45,952 nt of DNA from Clostridium sp. (GTDB taxonomy: Bacteria; Bacillota; Clostridia; Clostridiales; Clostridiaceae), in assembly GCF_029258205.1 (NCBI RefSeq), contig NZ_JARHZJ010000070.1, positions 1 to 45,952 of the forward strand, given 5' to 3'. Under the pieces are notes generated by a model, which was not told the origin of the DNA, did not search any database, and saw only the letters and a list, made by a program, of their open reading frames with translations. The number at the start of each line of letters is the position of its first letter. The first letter of the stretch is position 1. The translations under genes were made by a program, and so were the position numbers. Of this stretch, positions 16,097 to 25,205 are shown piece after piece.

Positions 16097-16471
16097 TTAT
16101 TCAGCTACATTTTCTTCGTAGAATTTAACAACTTCATCAAACTCTTCTTCTGAAGGAAGAACTAATTCTCCTTCTTCACCTTGAGATTTGAATAGATAAA
16201 CTGATTCATCAGGATGTTGTACTAAAACATACTCTTCATCTTTATATTCAAAAGCATCAATAACATCACAAGTTATTGTGTTTCCTTCTTCATCTTCTAA
16301 ATCTACAACGAAATGTTCTAAATGCTCATCTCCACATCCGCATCCTTCATGATGGTCATGTCCATGATTGTGACCGTGTCCACCACATCCACATCCTTCA
16401 TGCTTTTCTTCTTTTTCGCTTCCGCAACTGCAGTTACCTCCACAGCATTTGTTTAAATCTTTATCTGACAT
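16097..16471 (-). CDS. DUF1292 protein with Cys/His-rich metal-binding N-terminus
   Basis: 124 aa. Residues 8-48 are extremely rich in Cys, His and Gly (CCGGNCSCGS ... EGCGCGGHGHNHGHDHHEGC), a pattern suited to binding Zn, Ni or Cu. Residues about 52-115 are an acidic DUF1292 domain (VVDLEDEEGNTITCDVIDAF, EEYVLVQH). DUF1292 proteins (YrzB type) are usually about 90 aa and lack such a tail. Function unknown; metal storage, delivery or sensing are possibilities. AAGGGAGG precedes the ATG. It is monocistronic. Confidence 0.85.
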   Translation of the reverse strand: MSDKDLNKCCGGNCSCGSEKEEKHEGCGCGGHGHNHGHDHHEGCGCGDEHLEHFVVDLEDEEGNTITCDVIDAFEYKDEEYVLVQHPDESVYLFKSQGEEGELVLPSEEEFDEVVKFYEENVAE

Positions 16472-16628
16472 AATCTTTCCTCCCTTGTGGAAAATTTACT
16501 TTATATTAATTGTAACCTTAAATACAAAATAATAAAAGCATTTTCTTCATAATATTTAATTATATTCTTAACATAATATAATATTATAATCAATAAAAAA
16601 TAATATTTCTAGTAGTTATAACTTATAA

Positions 16629-16668
16629 AAAACTCTCCTTAAAGTAAATATTTTAAGGAGAGTTTCTT
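16629..16668 (-). terminator. Terminator of gadB
   Basis: AAACTCTCCTTAAA (16630-16643) pairs with TTTAAGGAGAGTTT (16652-16665). T-runs lie on both sides; it follows the gadB stop codon. Confidence 0.85.
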
Positions 16669-16678
16669 TTATTATATA

Positions 16679-18073
16679 CTAGTGAGTAAATCCTTGTACT
16701 CCTGCTTTAGCTTTTTGATTTAAAATTCTTGCATTATTTAAATCTTCTATAGCTGCCTTTAAATCTCTTAAGTATAATTCAGCTAAGTTATGGCTAAAGT
16801 CAGCACGACAAACAACTCTTTGAATTATTGTATCTTGTAAGTTTTCTGGTAATGGATAAGCTGGCACTTGCCATCCTTTCATTAATAATCTATCTGCTAA
16901 ATCATATAATGTCCAATCAACATCTACATCTTCTTTTAATTTATAACAAACTATTGGTAAATTTTCACCATTGTTGTATATTTCAAATAATCCAGTTTTT
17001 TCAAGTTCAGATGATAGATACATAGCAACATCTTTTGTTCTTTGATGAATTTGTCTATATCCTTCAAATCCATATCTTAAGAAGTTATAATATTGACCTA
17101 TAATTTGGCTAGCTGATCTTGAGAAGTTAATTGCCATTGTTGGTATTTTTCCTCCTAAATAGCTTACGTCAAATACTAGTTCTTGAGGTAAGTATTCTTT
17201 ATCTCTCCATAATACCCAACCTATTCCAGGATAAACCAATCCATATTTATGACCTGATGTACTTATTGAAACAACGTTTTTAAGTCTGAAATCCCATTCT
17301 AATTCTGGCTCTATAAATGGAGCAAACATACCACCTGAAGCAGCATCTATGTGCATTGGAACTGTTAATTTTGCTGTTTTATTATACTCTTCAAGTTTTT
17401 TATCTAAAGCTTTAATATCATCATATTTCCCAGTATATGTAATTCCTAATATTCCAACTACACCAATTGTATAATCATCAACATAATCTAAAACTTTATC
17501 TACATTTATGCTCATATGTTCTTCGTCCATTGGAACTAGTCTCATTTCTATATCCCAATACACACAGAATTTTTCCCAACATACTTGATATCCTGAAGAA
17601 ATTACTAAGTTTGGTTTTCTTGATGTAACATCCATACCTAAAGCTTTAGCTCTATTTCTCCATCTAAATTTCATAGCCATACCACCAAGCATACAAGCTT
17701 CTGATGATCCAACTGTTGAAGTTCCCATAAAACTTTCATCTTTTGGTGCATGCCATAAATCTGCTAATATATTTACACAACGATTTTCTAAATCAGTTGT
17801 TTGAGGATATTCTGATTTATCTATAGCATTTTTTTCTAATGTCTCTGACATTAATTTTACTGCTTCATCATCCATATAAGTTTGACAGAAAGTACATAAA
17901 TTTTGACGTGCATTACCTTCATCTAGTAAATCATCTTTAATTAATCTATATGCAACCTGTGGTGCAATTGATTTTTTAGCTAATTCATACTTAGGAATAG
18001 ATTCATTACTCTCCACAGTACCAAATATTGGTGTTTCAAATTCACTACCTAATTCATTTTTTCCAAAAAGCAT
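16679..18073 (-). CDS. gadB: Glutamate decarboxylase
   Basis: 464 aa, nearly the length of E. coli GadB (466). PLP-dependent enzyme converting glutamate to GABA and CO2 while consuming a cytosolic proton. PLP Lys276 lies in STSGHKYGLVYPG, the same number as the E. coli lysine, and the cofactor Asp is in HIDAASGG (about 241-248). The protein ends FTH. A C-terminal His (His465) closes the active site of E. coli GadB at neutral pH, so the equivalent switch may be kept. TTAGGAGG precedes the ATG. The partner antiporter gadC is the next intact gene upstream on the same strand, but 850 bp away, so it is probably transcribed separately. Confidence 0.96.
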   Translation of the reverse strand: MLFGKNELGSEFETPIFGTVESNESIPKYELAKKSIAPQVAYRLIKDDLLDEGNARQNLCTFCQTYMDDEAVKLMSETLEKNAIDKSEYPQTTDLENRCVNILADLWHAPKDESFMGTSTVGSSEACMLGGMAMKFRWRNRAKALGMDVTSRKPNLVISSGYQVCWEKFCVYWDIEMRLVPMDEEHMSINVDKVLDYVDDYTIGVVGILGITYTGKYDDIKALDKKLEEYNKTAKLTVPMHIDAASGGMFAPFIEPELEWDFRLKNVVSISTSGHKYGLVYPGIGWVLWRDKEYLPQELVFDVSYLGGKIPTMAINFSRSASQIIGQYYNFLRYGFEGYRQIHQRTKDVAMYLSSELEKTGLFEIYNNGENLPIVCYKLKEDVDVDWTLYDLADRLLMKGWQVPAYPLPENLQDTIIQRVVCRADFSHNLAELYLRDLKAAIEDLNNARILNQKAKAGVQGFTH

Positions 18074-18096
18074 TTTAAAAACCTCCTAATTTAGCT

Positions 18097-18148
18097 AAAA
18101 ATCACTCTTAATCTCTTAATAACTTTAAAGAAATTAAGAGTAATTTTT
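18097..18148 (-). promoter_or_regulatory. Long hairpin in the gadB 5' leader (attenuator-like)
   Basis: Arms 18097-18112 and 18133-18148 are 16 bp with one mismatch (core ACTCTTAAT / ATTAAGAGT) around a 20-nt loop that holds a second copy of CTCTTAAT. On the minus strand the 3' arm runs into ATTTTT, like an intrinsic terminator, 23-25 nt before the gadB ATG and just before its AGGAGG. Because the loop repeats the arm sequence, two alternative stems are possible. Confidence 0.5.
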
Positions 18149-18527
18149 AGTAATATAAATCATTTTATTTGTGTTTCTCAATGACTACTTCATCAAGTTA
18201 TTTATATAATACACCTTTTATTGTAATATTTAAATTCGCCAATTAGTTACATTTTGTTAATATTTTATTGTTTATTTATTAACATTTGTTTTTCCTCTTT
18301 AATCCTCTTAATTCCTTTAAATTTCTCGATTTTTCTCTATAAAATATTTAAAATCGGTTTTTGTTAATAATATATCAAAATAAATCTAATAATTTTTATT
18401 ATTTTTTTGTAAATAAACTTATTATTTCATATTTTAATAAAATAATACATATATAAAAGATATTAGTTAAATATATACTTATAAAAAGATATTTTAAAGT
18501 TTATATTTTATTAAACATTAAAAATAT
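18149..18527. other. AT-rich intergenic DNA upstream of gadB
   Basis: No coding capacity seen. It should hold the gadB promoter, which I cannot place with confidence. TTGTTTATTTATTAACAT (18268-18285) differs at two positions from the clostridial Rex operator pattern TTGTTAA-N4-TTAACAA, but such sequence is easily matched by chance in DNA this AT-rich. Confidence 0.3.
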
Positions 18528-18840
18528 GCCATATTAACTAGTTCATCTTCTAATAAGAATAAACAAGCTAATACTGTAATAATAGGTATTAAAAGATTTC
18601 TCTTAGTTTATACTTCCTAATATAATAACTAATATTAACACTTTCCAACACTCTTTATTAGTAAAAGTAGTTAGTATTTGTCTACAAACACTAACTACTA
18701 ATGATATTAATCTTCCACAAACTAAAGATATACCTAAAATTGCAAATCCAGCTACTAAACTAGGCACTTTATCTGTGCTTCTTATTTCACCTTCTTTTAA
18801 ATTTTTACTATTACTAGTTATAGTAATATAATTAAGATTT
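18528..18840 (-). pseudogene. Decayed membrane-protein remnant between gadC and gadB
   Basis: A minus-strand frame without start codon reads coherently for about 75 codons (for example KEGEIRSTDKVPSLVAGFAI, LGISLVCGRLISLVVSV), ends at a TAA following LVIILGSIN, and continues in the +1 frame as RNLLIPIITVLACLFLLEDE to a stop at 18528. Two or more hydrophobic segments separated by polar stretches look like the C-terminal part of a transporter. Missing start, one frameshift and no Shine-Dalgarno indicate a dead gene. I do not recognise the family. Confidence 0.45.
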
Positions 18841-18873
18841 CAGAATTTCAAATTATTTTTCTATAAAATATTT

Positions 18874-18901
18874 GAAGTAGCCTATAACTATAGACTACTT
18901 C
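18874..18901 (-). terminator. Terminator of gadC
   Basis: GAAGTAG..CTATA and TATAG..CTACTTC form a stem with one mismatch. On the minus strand it is followed by TATTTTATAGAAAAATAA. It lies about 25 nt after the gadC stop codon. Confidence 0.65.
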
Positions 18902-18925
18902 AGATTTAAATCTAATTTATTCTTA

Positions 18926-20344
18926 TTATTTATTCCATTTACCATGTAAAGCATAAATTATAAATGGGATTAAAACTGTTACTATAAAACTTATAGATAA
19001 TATAGTTAAATATTCTGATACACTATTTCCTGTTAATTGTGATGGTGGTACAAATGAAATAGCTAAAGCAAATACTGATACAATAAAACCAACTATTGCT
19101 ACTATCATCTTAAATGTTTTTCCACCTGGTACATGATATGCGCGTTTTAAATCTTCATGTTTTAATATTAAAATAATATATCCTATAAAGAATAATAAAT
19201 AACCAACTAAGTATATAACAACTGTTAATGATATAGCAGTAAGGAATGAAACATTATTTCCACCGCCACCGAATGTTAAAACAGCTGCCCATATAGTAAC
19301 TACTAAACCTTGAACTAATACTAATGGAACTGGTACTTGATGTTTATTTACTTCAGTTAATTTCTTAGGTAATAATCCTTTTTTAGCAGCTGCATACATA
19401 CCTTCTGAAGGACCAACAACCCATGAACTTACTTCTGCCATAACCCCTAAAGCTAATAATAGTGCTACCACTCTTGTTATCCAATCAAAACTTTTACCTA
19501 AGTTTACAACTACTAATTGGTGGAATGTTTGAACAACACCAGCACTTAGATTTAATTGATCGGTTGGTATAACTGCTGCTACTGTTAAACCTCCTACTGT
19601 ATTAAGAACTATTGCTAATATAACAAGTATAAACATAGCTAATGGATAATTTCTACTTGCATTTTCTAATTTATTAACATGTGATGCTGATGCTTCAACT
19701 CCCATATATGCCAAAATAAATGATACAAATACAACTAATGTATTTACTTTTGTGAAATCAGGTATAAGAGCATGCATACTTAAATCAACATGTACTGGAT
19801 TACCTTTTGCTATATACATTATACCTAATATAAATAATATAATTGCTGGAACTACAACACCGAAAACGAATCCTGCTTTAGCTATTTTAGCTGTATTTTT
19901 AGTTCCTCCAAATTGTGAGAAAGTTAATCCCCAGAATATTACTAAAACTCCTATAAATTTTATTAATGGATCACTATTTAATGCTGGCCAATTTAGTACG
20001 TAAGATAAAGCTCCTAGTATAAAATAAATCATTGTAACAAATCCAACTGTTATTTGAAACCATTGGAAGAAGATTGCTGCGAATCCCCATCTTTCACCTA
20101 AAGTATTACCTACCCAAGCAAAAATACCTCCTTCTTCCCATCCATCTACAGTTGCCATTTCCGCCGCACATAATGCAACTGGTAAAAACCATAGAAGTCC
20201 GCCTACAATTAAGAAAAATACTAAATTAAATCCTGATGTTGCAAATGTAGGATATTCATATACTGTCATTACCATTGATGCTGTCATAGCAAAAAATCCA
20301 AACAAAGTAAGTGTTTTTACATTTGCACTTGATTTACTTGACAT
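18926..20344 (-). CDS. gadC: Glutamate:GABA antiporter
   Basis: 472 aa APC-superfamily transporter, 12 membrane segments. It closely follows E. coli GadC throughout: TLFGFFAMTASMVMTVYEYP, AAEMATVDGWEEGG, FSQFGGTKNTAKIAKAGF, ILAYMGVEASASHVN. It imports glutamate and exports GABA, feeding GadB. E. coli GadC is 511 aa and has a C-terminal plug (from about residue 470) that blocks the channel at neutral pH. This protein stops at FIIYALHGKWNK, just where that plug would begin. GAGGAGG precedes the ATG. Confidence 0.95.
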   Translation of the reverse strand: MSSKSSANVKTLTLFGFFAMTASMVMTVYEYPTFATSGFNLVFFLIVGGLLWFLPVALCAAEMATVDGWEEGGIFAWVGNTLGERWGFAAIFFQWFQITVGFVTMIYFILGALSYVLNWPALNSDPLIKFIGVLVIFWGLTFSQFGGTKNTAKIAKAGFVFGVVVPAIILFILGIMYIAKGNPVHVDLSMHALIPDFTKVNTLVVFVSFILAYMGVEASASHVNKLENASRNYPLAMFILVILAIVLNTVGGLTVAAVIPTDQLNLSAGVVQTFHQLVVVNLGKSFDWITRVVALLLALGVMAEVSSWVVGPSEGMYAAAKKGLLPKKLTEVNKHQVPVPLVLVQGLVVTIWAAVLTFGGGGNNVSFLTAISLTVVIYLVGYLLFFIGYIILILKHEDLKRAYHVPGGKTFKMIVAIVGFIVSVFALAISFVPPSQLTGNSVSEYLTILSISFIVTVLIPFIIYALHGKWNK

Positions 20345-20864
20345 AATAAACGCCTCCTCTATTATTATTTAAATCACCAACTATTATCTAAGACAAAAAT
20401 TTATTATGCTCTAAATATTTGTCTTGAATAATAACTACCAACTATATTTTATATAATAACCCTTGTTAACAATTTATTCAAAACTTTCATTCTTTCATTT
20501 GTCTCCATTAATTATTAAATTTTGTAATTAATAAGCATTTTCTTGAAATTATTTCTATTTTCTTTTATTTTCTTAATTTTTAATTTAATGTCATTAATCT
20601 TATTACTTTATTAACATTTTATTAAAAATAAATTAAATAAACATAAAAAAACATATTTTTTTATTTAAAATTTTATTTTTACTAATTAATAATATAACAA
20701 TTTTATATTATTAATTTATTAATATTTATACTTATAATAATGTATTTAATTGTTATCTTATATTTATCCTTTTATTTTTCATAAAACTAAATATATAAAA
20801 TCAGTTTTTTACTTATATATAAAAAAATATACTTTGCTCATATAAAAATAAATTTAAATAAAAA
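20345..20864. other. AT-rich intergenic region upstream of gadC
   Basis: No ORF with a Shine-Dalgarno and no decayed protein could be recognised. It presumably contains the gadC promoter. One small perfect palindrome, TTGTTAACAA (20463-20472), lies about 120 nt before the gadC start. The base composition is extreme A+T. Confidence 0.5.
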
Positions 20865-20898
20865 ATAAGAGTTAGAGCATAAATACTCTAACTCTTAT
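20865..20898 (-). terminator. Terminator of nifJ
   Basis: ATAAGAGTTAGAG (20865-20877) pairs perfectly with CTCTAACTCTTAT (20886-20898). The minus strand continues TTTTTATTTAAA. Confidence 0.85.
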
Positions 20899-20950
20899 CT
20901 TATTTTATACTTCAATCAATATATTAAACGAATTAGTTATCTACTACTTA

Positions 20951-23900
20951 CTAATTAGCAGCAAGTTTTTTGTAGTTTTCTAATCTTTCTTTAGCATCTC
21001 TTTCAGTCTTTTCAAATAAAGCTTCAGCATCTTCTGGGAATGATTTTGCTAATGCAGCGTATCTAACTTCTCCCATTATGAATTCTCTGAAATCACCAGT
21101 TGGTTCTTTAGAATCTAATGAGAATGGATTCTTACCAGTTTCTTTTAACATTGGGTTGAATCTGTACATAGCCCAGTATCCGCATTCAACAGCTCTCTTC
21201 TCTTCTAATTGAGAGTTACCCATACCAGCTTTTAATCCGTGGCTGATACATGGAGAATAAGCTATTATTAATGATGGTCCTTTATACGCTTCAGCTTCAG
21301 CTATAGCTTTAAGAGTTTGGTTCTTATCTGCACCCATAGCTATTTGAGCAACATATACATAACCATAGCTCATAGCCATCATTCCTAAATCTTTCTTCTT
21401 AGTTCTCTTACCTGCAGCAGCGAATTTAGCGATAGCAGCAGTTGGAGTTGATTTAGAAGCCTGACCACCAGTATTTGAATAGATTTCTGTATCCATAACA
21501 AGTATGTTTACATCTTCTCCGCTAGCTAAAACGTGGTCAACTCCACCGTAACCGATGTCGTAAGCCCATCCGTCTCCACCGAATATCCATTGTGATCTCT
21601 TAACTAAGTAGTCTTGATCTTTTAATATTTCTTTAGCGAACTCGTTAGTTTCACCTTGTAATGTAGCTACAACAGCGTCAGCTCTCTCTCTAGTTCCTTC
21701 TCCATTGTCAACTTCAGCTATCCAAGCTTCTAAAGCTTCTTTAGCTTCTGGTTTAACACCTGCTTCAATTGCTTTTCCAGCAACATCAACTAATCTTTCT
21801 CTTATAGCTTTAACTCCTAATAACATACCTAATCCGAATTCAGCGTTGTCCTCAAATAATGAGTTAGCCCAAGCTGGTCCATGACCTTTATGGTTAGTTG
21901 TGTATGGAGTTGAAGGAGCTGATCCACCCCAGATTGATGAACATCCAGTAGCATTAGCTATCATCATTCTGTCTCCAAATAATTGAGTTATAAGTTTAGC
22001 ATATGGAGTTTCTCCACATCCAGCACAAGCTCCTGAGAACTCGAATAATGGTTGCTCAAATTGGCTACCTTTAACTGTGTTTTTGTTCATTGGATTTTTC
22101 TTAGGTGTAACATCATTTACACAGTAATCCCAAGCTTCCATTTGTGCTTCTTGAGTATGTTGTGGTTTCATAACTAAAGCTTTTTCCTTAGCAGGACAAA
22201 CTTGAGCACAGTTTCCACATCCAGTACAGTCTAATGTACTTATAGCCATAGTGAATTGCATTGGTTCCTCAGTTTTTAATGCTTTAGCAGCAACTAACTT
22301 AGTTGAAGCAGGAGCATTTTTAGCTTCTTCTTCAGTTAATAAGAATGGTCTTATTGTAGCATGAGGACAAACGTAAGCACATTGGTTACATTGAATACAA
22401 TTTTCTGCTATCCACTCTGGTATGTTTATACCGATTGCTCTCTTTTCGTATGCAGCAGTACCTTGTTCGAAAGTACCATCTTCCATTCCGTTAAATGCTG
22501 ATACAGGAAGTTTATCTCCTTCTAATCTGTTCATTGGCTCAACAATTCTTTTAACAAATTCAGGAACTTCTTTAGCTTCAACAACTTCATCTTTAGCATT
22601 AGCCCACTCAGCTGGAACAGTGATTTCAACGATAGCGTCGATTCCTTTGTCTATAGCAGCGTAGTTCATGTTAACAACTTTTTCACCTTTTTTACCGTAT
22701 GAAGTTACAACAGCTTCTTTTAAGTATCTAACTGCATCTTCTACTGGTATTATATTAGCTAACTTGAAGAATGCTGATTGCATAATCATGTTTATTCTTC
22801 CACCTAAACCAACTTCTTGAGCTATTTTAACAGCATTTAAAGTGTAGAATTTAATGTTGTTTTCAGCTAAGAATCTCTTATAGCTTGCTGGTAAGTTTTT
22901 AGCAACTTCTTCTGGAGTCCATATAGTGTTTAATAAGAATGTTCCATTTTTCTTTAATCCATCTAAAACGAAATATCTATTAACATATGATTGGTTATGG
23001 CAAGCAATGAAATCAGCTTTATTTATTAAGTAAGGTGATTTTATTGGTTTTTTACCAAATCTTAAGTGAGAAATTGTTACTCCACCTGATTTTTTAGAGT
23101 CATATGCAAAGTATCCTTGAGCATACATATCAGTATGGTCTCCGATAATTTTGATAGCACTCTTGTTAGCTCCAACTGTTCCGTCTGATCCTAATCCCCA
23201 GAACTTACAAGCTTTAGTTCCTTCTGGAGTAGTATCTATACCTGCAACTGTTGCTAATGAAGTATTAGTTACGTCATCAACTATTGATAAAGTGAATCCA
23301 TTTTTTATATCCTCTTTATTTAAGTTTTCATAAACAGCAACAATGTCAGCTGGTACAGTATCTTTTGATCCTAATCCGAATCTACCACCAACTATTACAG
23401 GAGCATTCTCTAATCCGTAGAATGCATTCTTAACTTCTAAGTATAGAGGCTCTCCTGCAGCACCTGGTTCTTTAGTTCTATCTAAAACAGCAACCTTTTT
23501 AACAGTTTTTGGCATTGCTTTTATTAATCTTTCATTTGAGAATGGTCTGAATAATCTTACTTTGATTAATCCAACTTTTTCTCCTTTAGCGTTTAAGTAG
23601 TCTATAGTTTCTTCTATTAAATCAGTAACTGATCCCATAGCTACTATAACTCTCTCAGCATCTTCTGCTCCATAATAATCGAAACAGTTATATTCTCTAC
23701 CAGTTAACTTAGTAATTTCTTTCATGTAGCTCTCAACTATTTCTGGAACTGCATTGTAGAATTTGTTTACTGCTTCTCTTTCTTGGAAGTAAATGTCTGG
23801 GTTTTGAGCTGTACCTCTTGTTACAGGTTTGTTAGGGTTAAGAGCTCTTCTTCTGAACTCATCTACAGCTTCCATATCTACTAATTCTTTTAATTCATCA

Positions 23901-24466
23901 TATTCTAAAAGTTCAACTTTTTGTATTTCATGTGATGTTCTAAATCCATCGAAGAAGTTTACGAAAGGTATTCTAGCTTTAAGAGCTGATAAGTGAGCAA
24001 CTGCTGATAAATCCATAACTTCTTGAACTGATCCTTCTGCTAACATAGCGAATCCAGTTTGTCTTGCAGCCATAACGTCTTGGTGATCACCAAATATGCT
24101 TAAAGCTGAAGTAGCTAATGATCTAGCTGATACATGGAATACTGATGGTAATAATTCACCAGCTATTTTGTACATGTTTGGTATCATTAATAATAAACCT
24201 TGTGAAGCTGTGTAAGTAGTAGTTAAAGCTCCACCTTGTAATGAACCGTGAACTGCTCCAGCAGCACCTGCTTCTGATTGCATTTCCATTACTTTTACAG
24301 GTTGACCAAATATGTTCTTTAATCCTCTTGCACTATTTTCATCAACCCACTCTGCCATTGGTGATGATGGAGTGATAGGAAATATTGCTGCAACATCAGT
24401 GAACGCATATGATATATAAGCGGCAGCTGTGTTACCATCCATAGTTTTCATTTTTCTCATTGCCAT
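20951..24466 (-). CDS. nifJ: Pyruvate:ferredoxin (flavodoxin) oxidoreductase
   Basis: 1171 aa, the typical single-chain PFOR length. It oxidises pyruvate to acetyl-CoA and CO2 and reduces ferredoxin or flavodoxin. Order: pyrimidine-binding TPP domain (N-terminus, DVAAIFPITPSSPMAEW), transketolase C-like domain II, the gamma domain, two 4Fe-4S clusters (CIQCNQCAYVCP and CTGCGNCAQVCP, about 690-760), a further cluster Cys pair in CAGCGETPY, and the TPP-binding motif GDGWAYDIG ... NTGGQASKS. GAGAGGTCATCTCA precedes the ATG. The upstream flavodoxin gene, on the same strand, is a plausible electron partner. Confidence 0.97.
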   Translation of the reverse strand: MAMRKMKTMDGNTAAAYISYAFTDVAAIFPITPSSPMAEWVDENSARGLKNIFGQPVKVMEMQSEAGAAGAVHGSLQGGALTTTYTASQGLLLMIPNMYKIAGELLPSVFHVSARSLATSALSIFGDHQDVMAARQTGFAMLAEGSVQEVMDLSAVAHLSALKARIPFVNFFDGFRTSHEIQKVELLEYDELKELVDMEAVDEFRRRALNPNKPVTRGTAQNPDIYFQEREAVNKFYNAVPEIVESYMKEITKLTGREYNCFDYYGAEDAERVIVAMGSVTDLIEETIDYLNAKGEKVGLIKVRLFRPFSNERLIKAMPKTVKKVAVLDRTKEPGAAGEPLYLEVKNAFYGLENAPVIVGGRFGLGSKDTVPADIVAVYENLNKEDIKNGFTLSIVDDVTNTSLATVAGIDTTPEGTKACKFWGLGSDGTVGANKSAIKIIGDHTDMYAQGYFAYDSKKSGGVTISHLRFGKKPIKSPYLINKADFIACHNQSYVNRYFVLDGLKKNGTFLLNTIWTPEEVAKNLPASYKRFLAENNIKFYTLNAVKIAQEVGLGGRINMIMQSAFFKLANIIPVEDAVRYLKEAVVTSYGKKGEKVVNMNYAAIDKGIDAIVEITVPAEWANAKDEVVEAKEVPEFVKRIVEPMNRLEGDKLPVSAFNGMEDGTFEQGTAAYEKRAIGINIPEWIAENCIQCNQCAYVCPHATIRPFLLTEEEAKNAPASTKLVAAKALKTEEPMQFTMAISTLDCTGCGNCAQVCPAKEKALVMKPQHTQEAQMEAWDYCVNDVTPKKNPMNKNTVKGSQFEQPLFEFSGACAGCGETPYAKLITQLFGDRMMIANATGCSSIWGGSAPSTPYTTNHKGHGPAWANSLFEDNAEFGLGMLLGVKAIRERLVDVAGKAIEAGVKPEAKEALEAWIAEVDNGEGTRERADAVVATLQGETNEFAKEILKDQDYLVKRSQWIFGGDGWAYDIGYGGVDHVLASGEDVNILVMDTEIYSNTGGQASKSTPTAAIAKFAAAGKRTKKKDLGMMAMSYGYVYVAQIAMGADKNQTLKAIAEAEAYKGPSLIIAYSPCISHGLKAGMGNSQLEEKRAVECGYWAMYRFNPMLKETGKNPFSLDSKEPTGDFREFIMGEVRYAALAKSFPEDAEALFEKTERDAKERLENYKKLAAN

Positions 24467-24553
24467 TGAGATGACCTCTCTTTCATTAATTTTGTAGATA
24501 TATAAATTAAAATCTTAAAAATTATAATATATTTAAAGTAATTAATTAAAATT

Positions 24554-24569
24554 ACTTATTAGCATAAGT
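24554..24569 (-). terminator. Weak hairpin after flavodoxin
   Basis: ACTTAT (24554-24559) pairs with ATAAGT (24564-24569). On the minus strand AATTTTAATTAATT follows. The short stem suggests incomplete termination, allowing read-through into nifJ. Confidence 0.4.
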
Positions 24570-24570
24570 A

Positions 24571-24996
24571 TTATTTTATTAATTTTTTTGATAATTCTTT
24601 TGCTGAATTAATTTCATCATCGTTTGGTGATTCATTTACAGCTAAACTACCAACAACGTCGAATCCATAATCTTTCATCCTTTTAACCCATTCAACCATG
24701 AACTCTCCATTATCCCAACCATATGATCCAAACAAGATCATTTTCTTATTGTTATTTGGAGTTAATTTGAATTGATTAACAAATGGTTCCATATCGTATT
24801 GTTCTATTCTATTATTATCCATTGAAGGGCTACCTAAAGCTACTGCATCGGCTTCTAACACATCTTCTACTTTAGCGTTTGAAACATGTTTTATTAAAAC
24901 CTCTTCTCCTAAATCTACTAACTCATCTGCAATAGTGTTTGCTAACACTTCAACATTTCCACCATTGCTCCAATATATTACTGATACTTTACTCAT
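24571..24996 (-). CDS. Flavodoxin
   Basis: 141 aa with the start at ATG 24996, placed 7-8 nt after AGAGGTG. An in-frame extension to 25077 has no Shine-Dalgarno and overlaps the promoter region. The N-terminal beta-strand plus phosphate loop YWSNGGNVEVLANTI replaces the usual T-x-T-G-N-T with SNGGNVE, a known clostridial variant that binds FMN phosphate. Later FGSYGWDNGEFMVEW is the typical flavodoxin FMN-isoalloxazine segment. Electron carrier; directly upstream of nifJ (104 bp), so it may accept electrons from PFOR. A short hairpin (24554-24569) follows. Confidence 0.92.
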   Translation of the reverse strand: MSKVSVIYWSNGGNVEVLANTIADELVDLGEEVLIKHVSNAKVEDVLEADAVALGSPSMDNNRIEQYDMEPFVNQFKLTPNNNKKMILFGSYGWDNGEFMVEWVKRMKDYGFDVVGSLAVNESPNDDEINSAKELSKKLIK

Positions 24997-25082
24997 TAAA
25001 ACACCTCTTAATACTTCATAATATATTTTATCTTGAAGCCCAATATTATTTGATACAAAACTAATTTCACTCGACATTAATA

Positions 25083-25110
25083 ATTATACTCTTTGAGAGA
25101 AATTTTTCAA
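25083..25110 (-). promoter_or_regulatory. Promoter of the flavodoxin gene
   Basis: Minus strand TTGAAA (25105-25110), 16-nt spacer, perfect TATAAT (25083-25088). It lies about 86 nt before the chosen flavodoxin start, which also argues against the longer 25077 start. Confidence 0.65.
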
Positions 25111-25205
25111 GTTTCATATTAAGATATTTTAAAACATATTTTAATAATTTATTCTTAATTCTTGTAAATTTTCTACAATATGCTAATAATTATCTATAAA
25201 AAAAT

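Noticed and set aside
18268..18285. Rex-like operator upstream of gadB
   Set aside because: Two mismatches in a palindromic A+T pattern that will occur often by chance in this composition; not promoted to a finding.
20463..20472. TTGTTAACAA palindrome upstream of gadC
   Set aside because: Short and of unbiased A+T type; lacks the N4 spacer of a Rex site and no partner site is seen.
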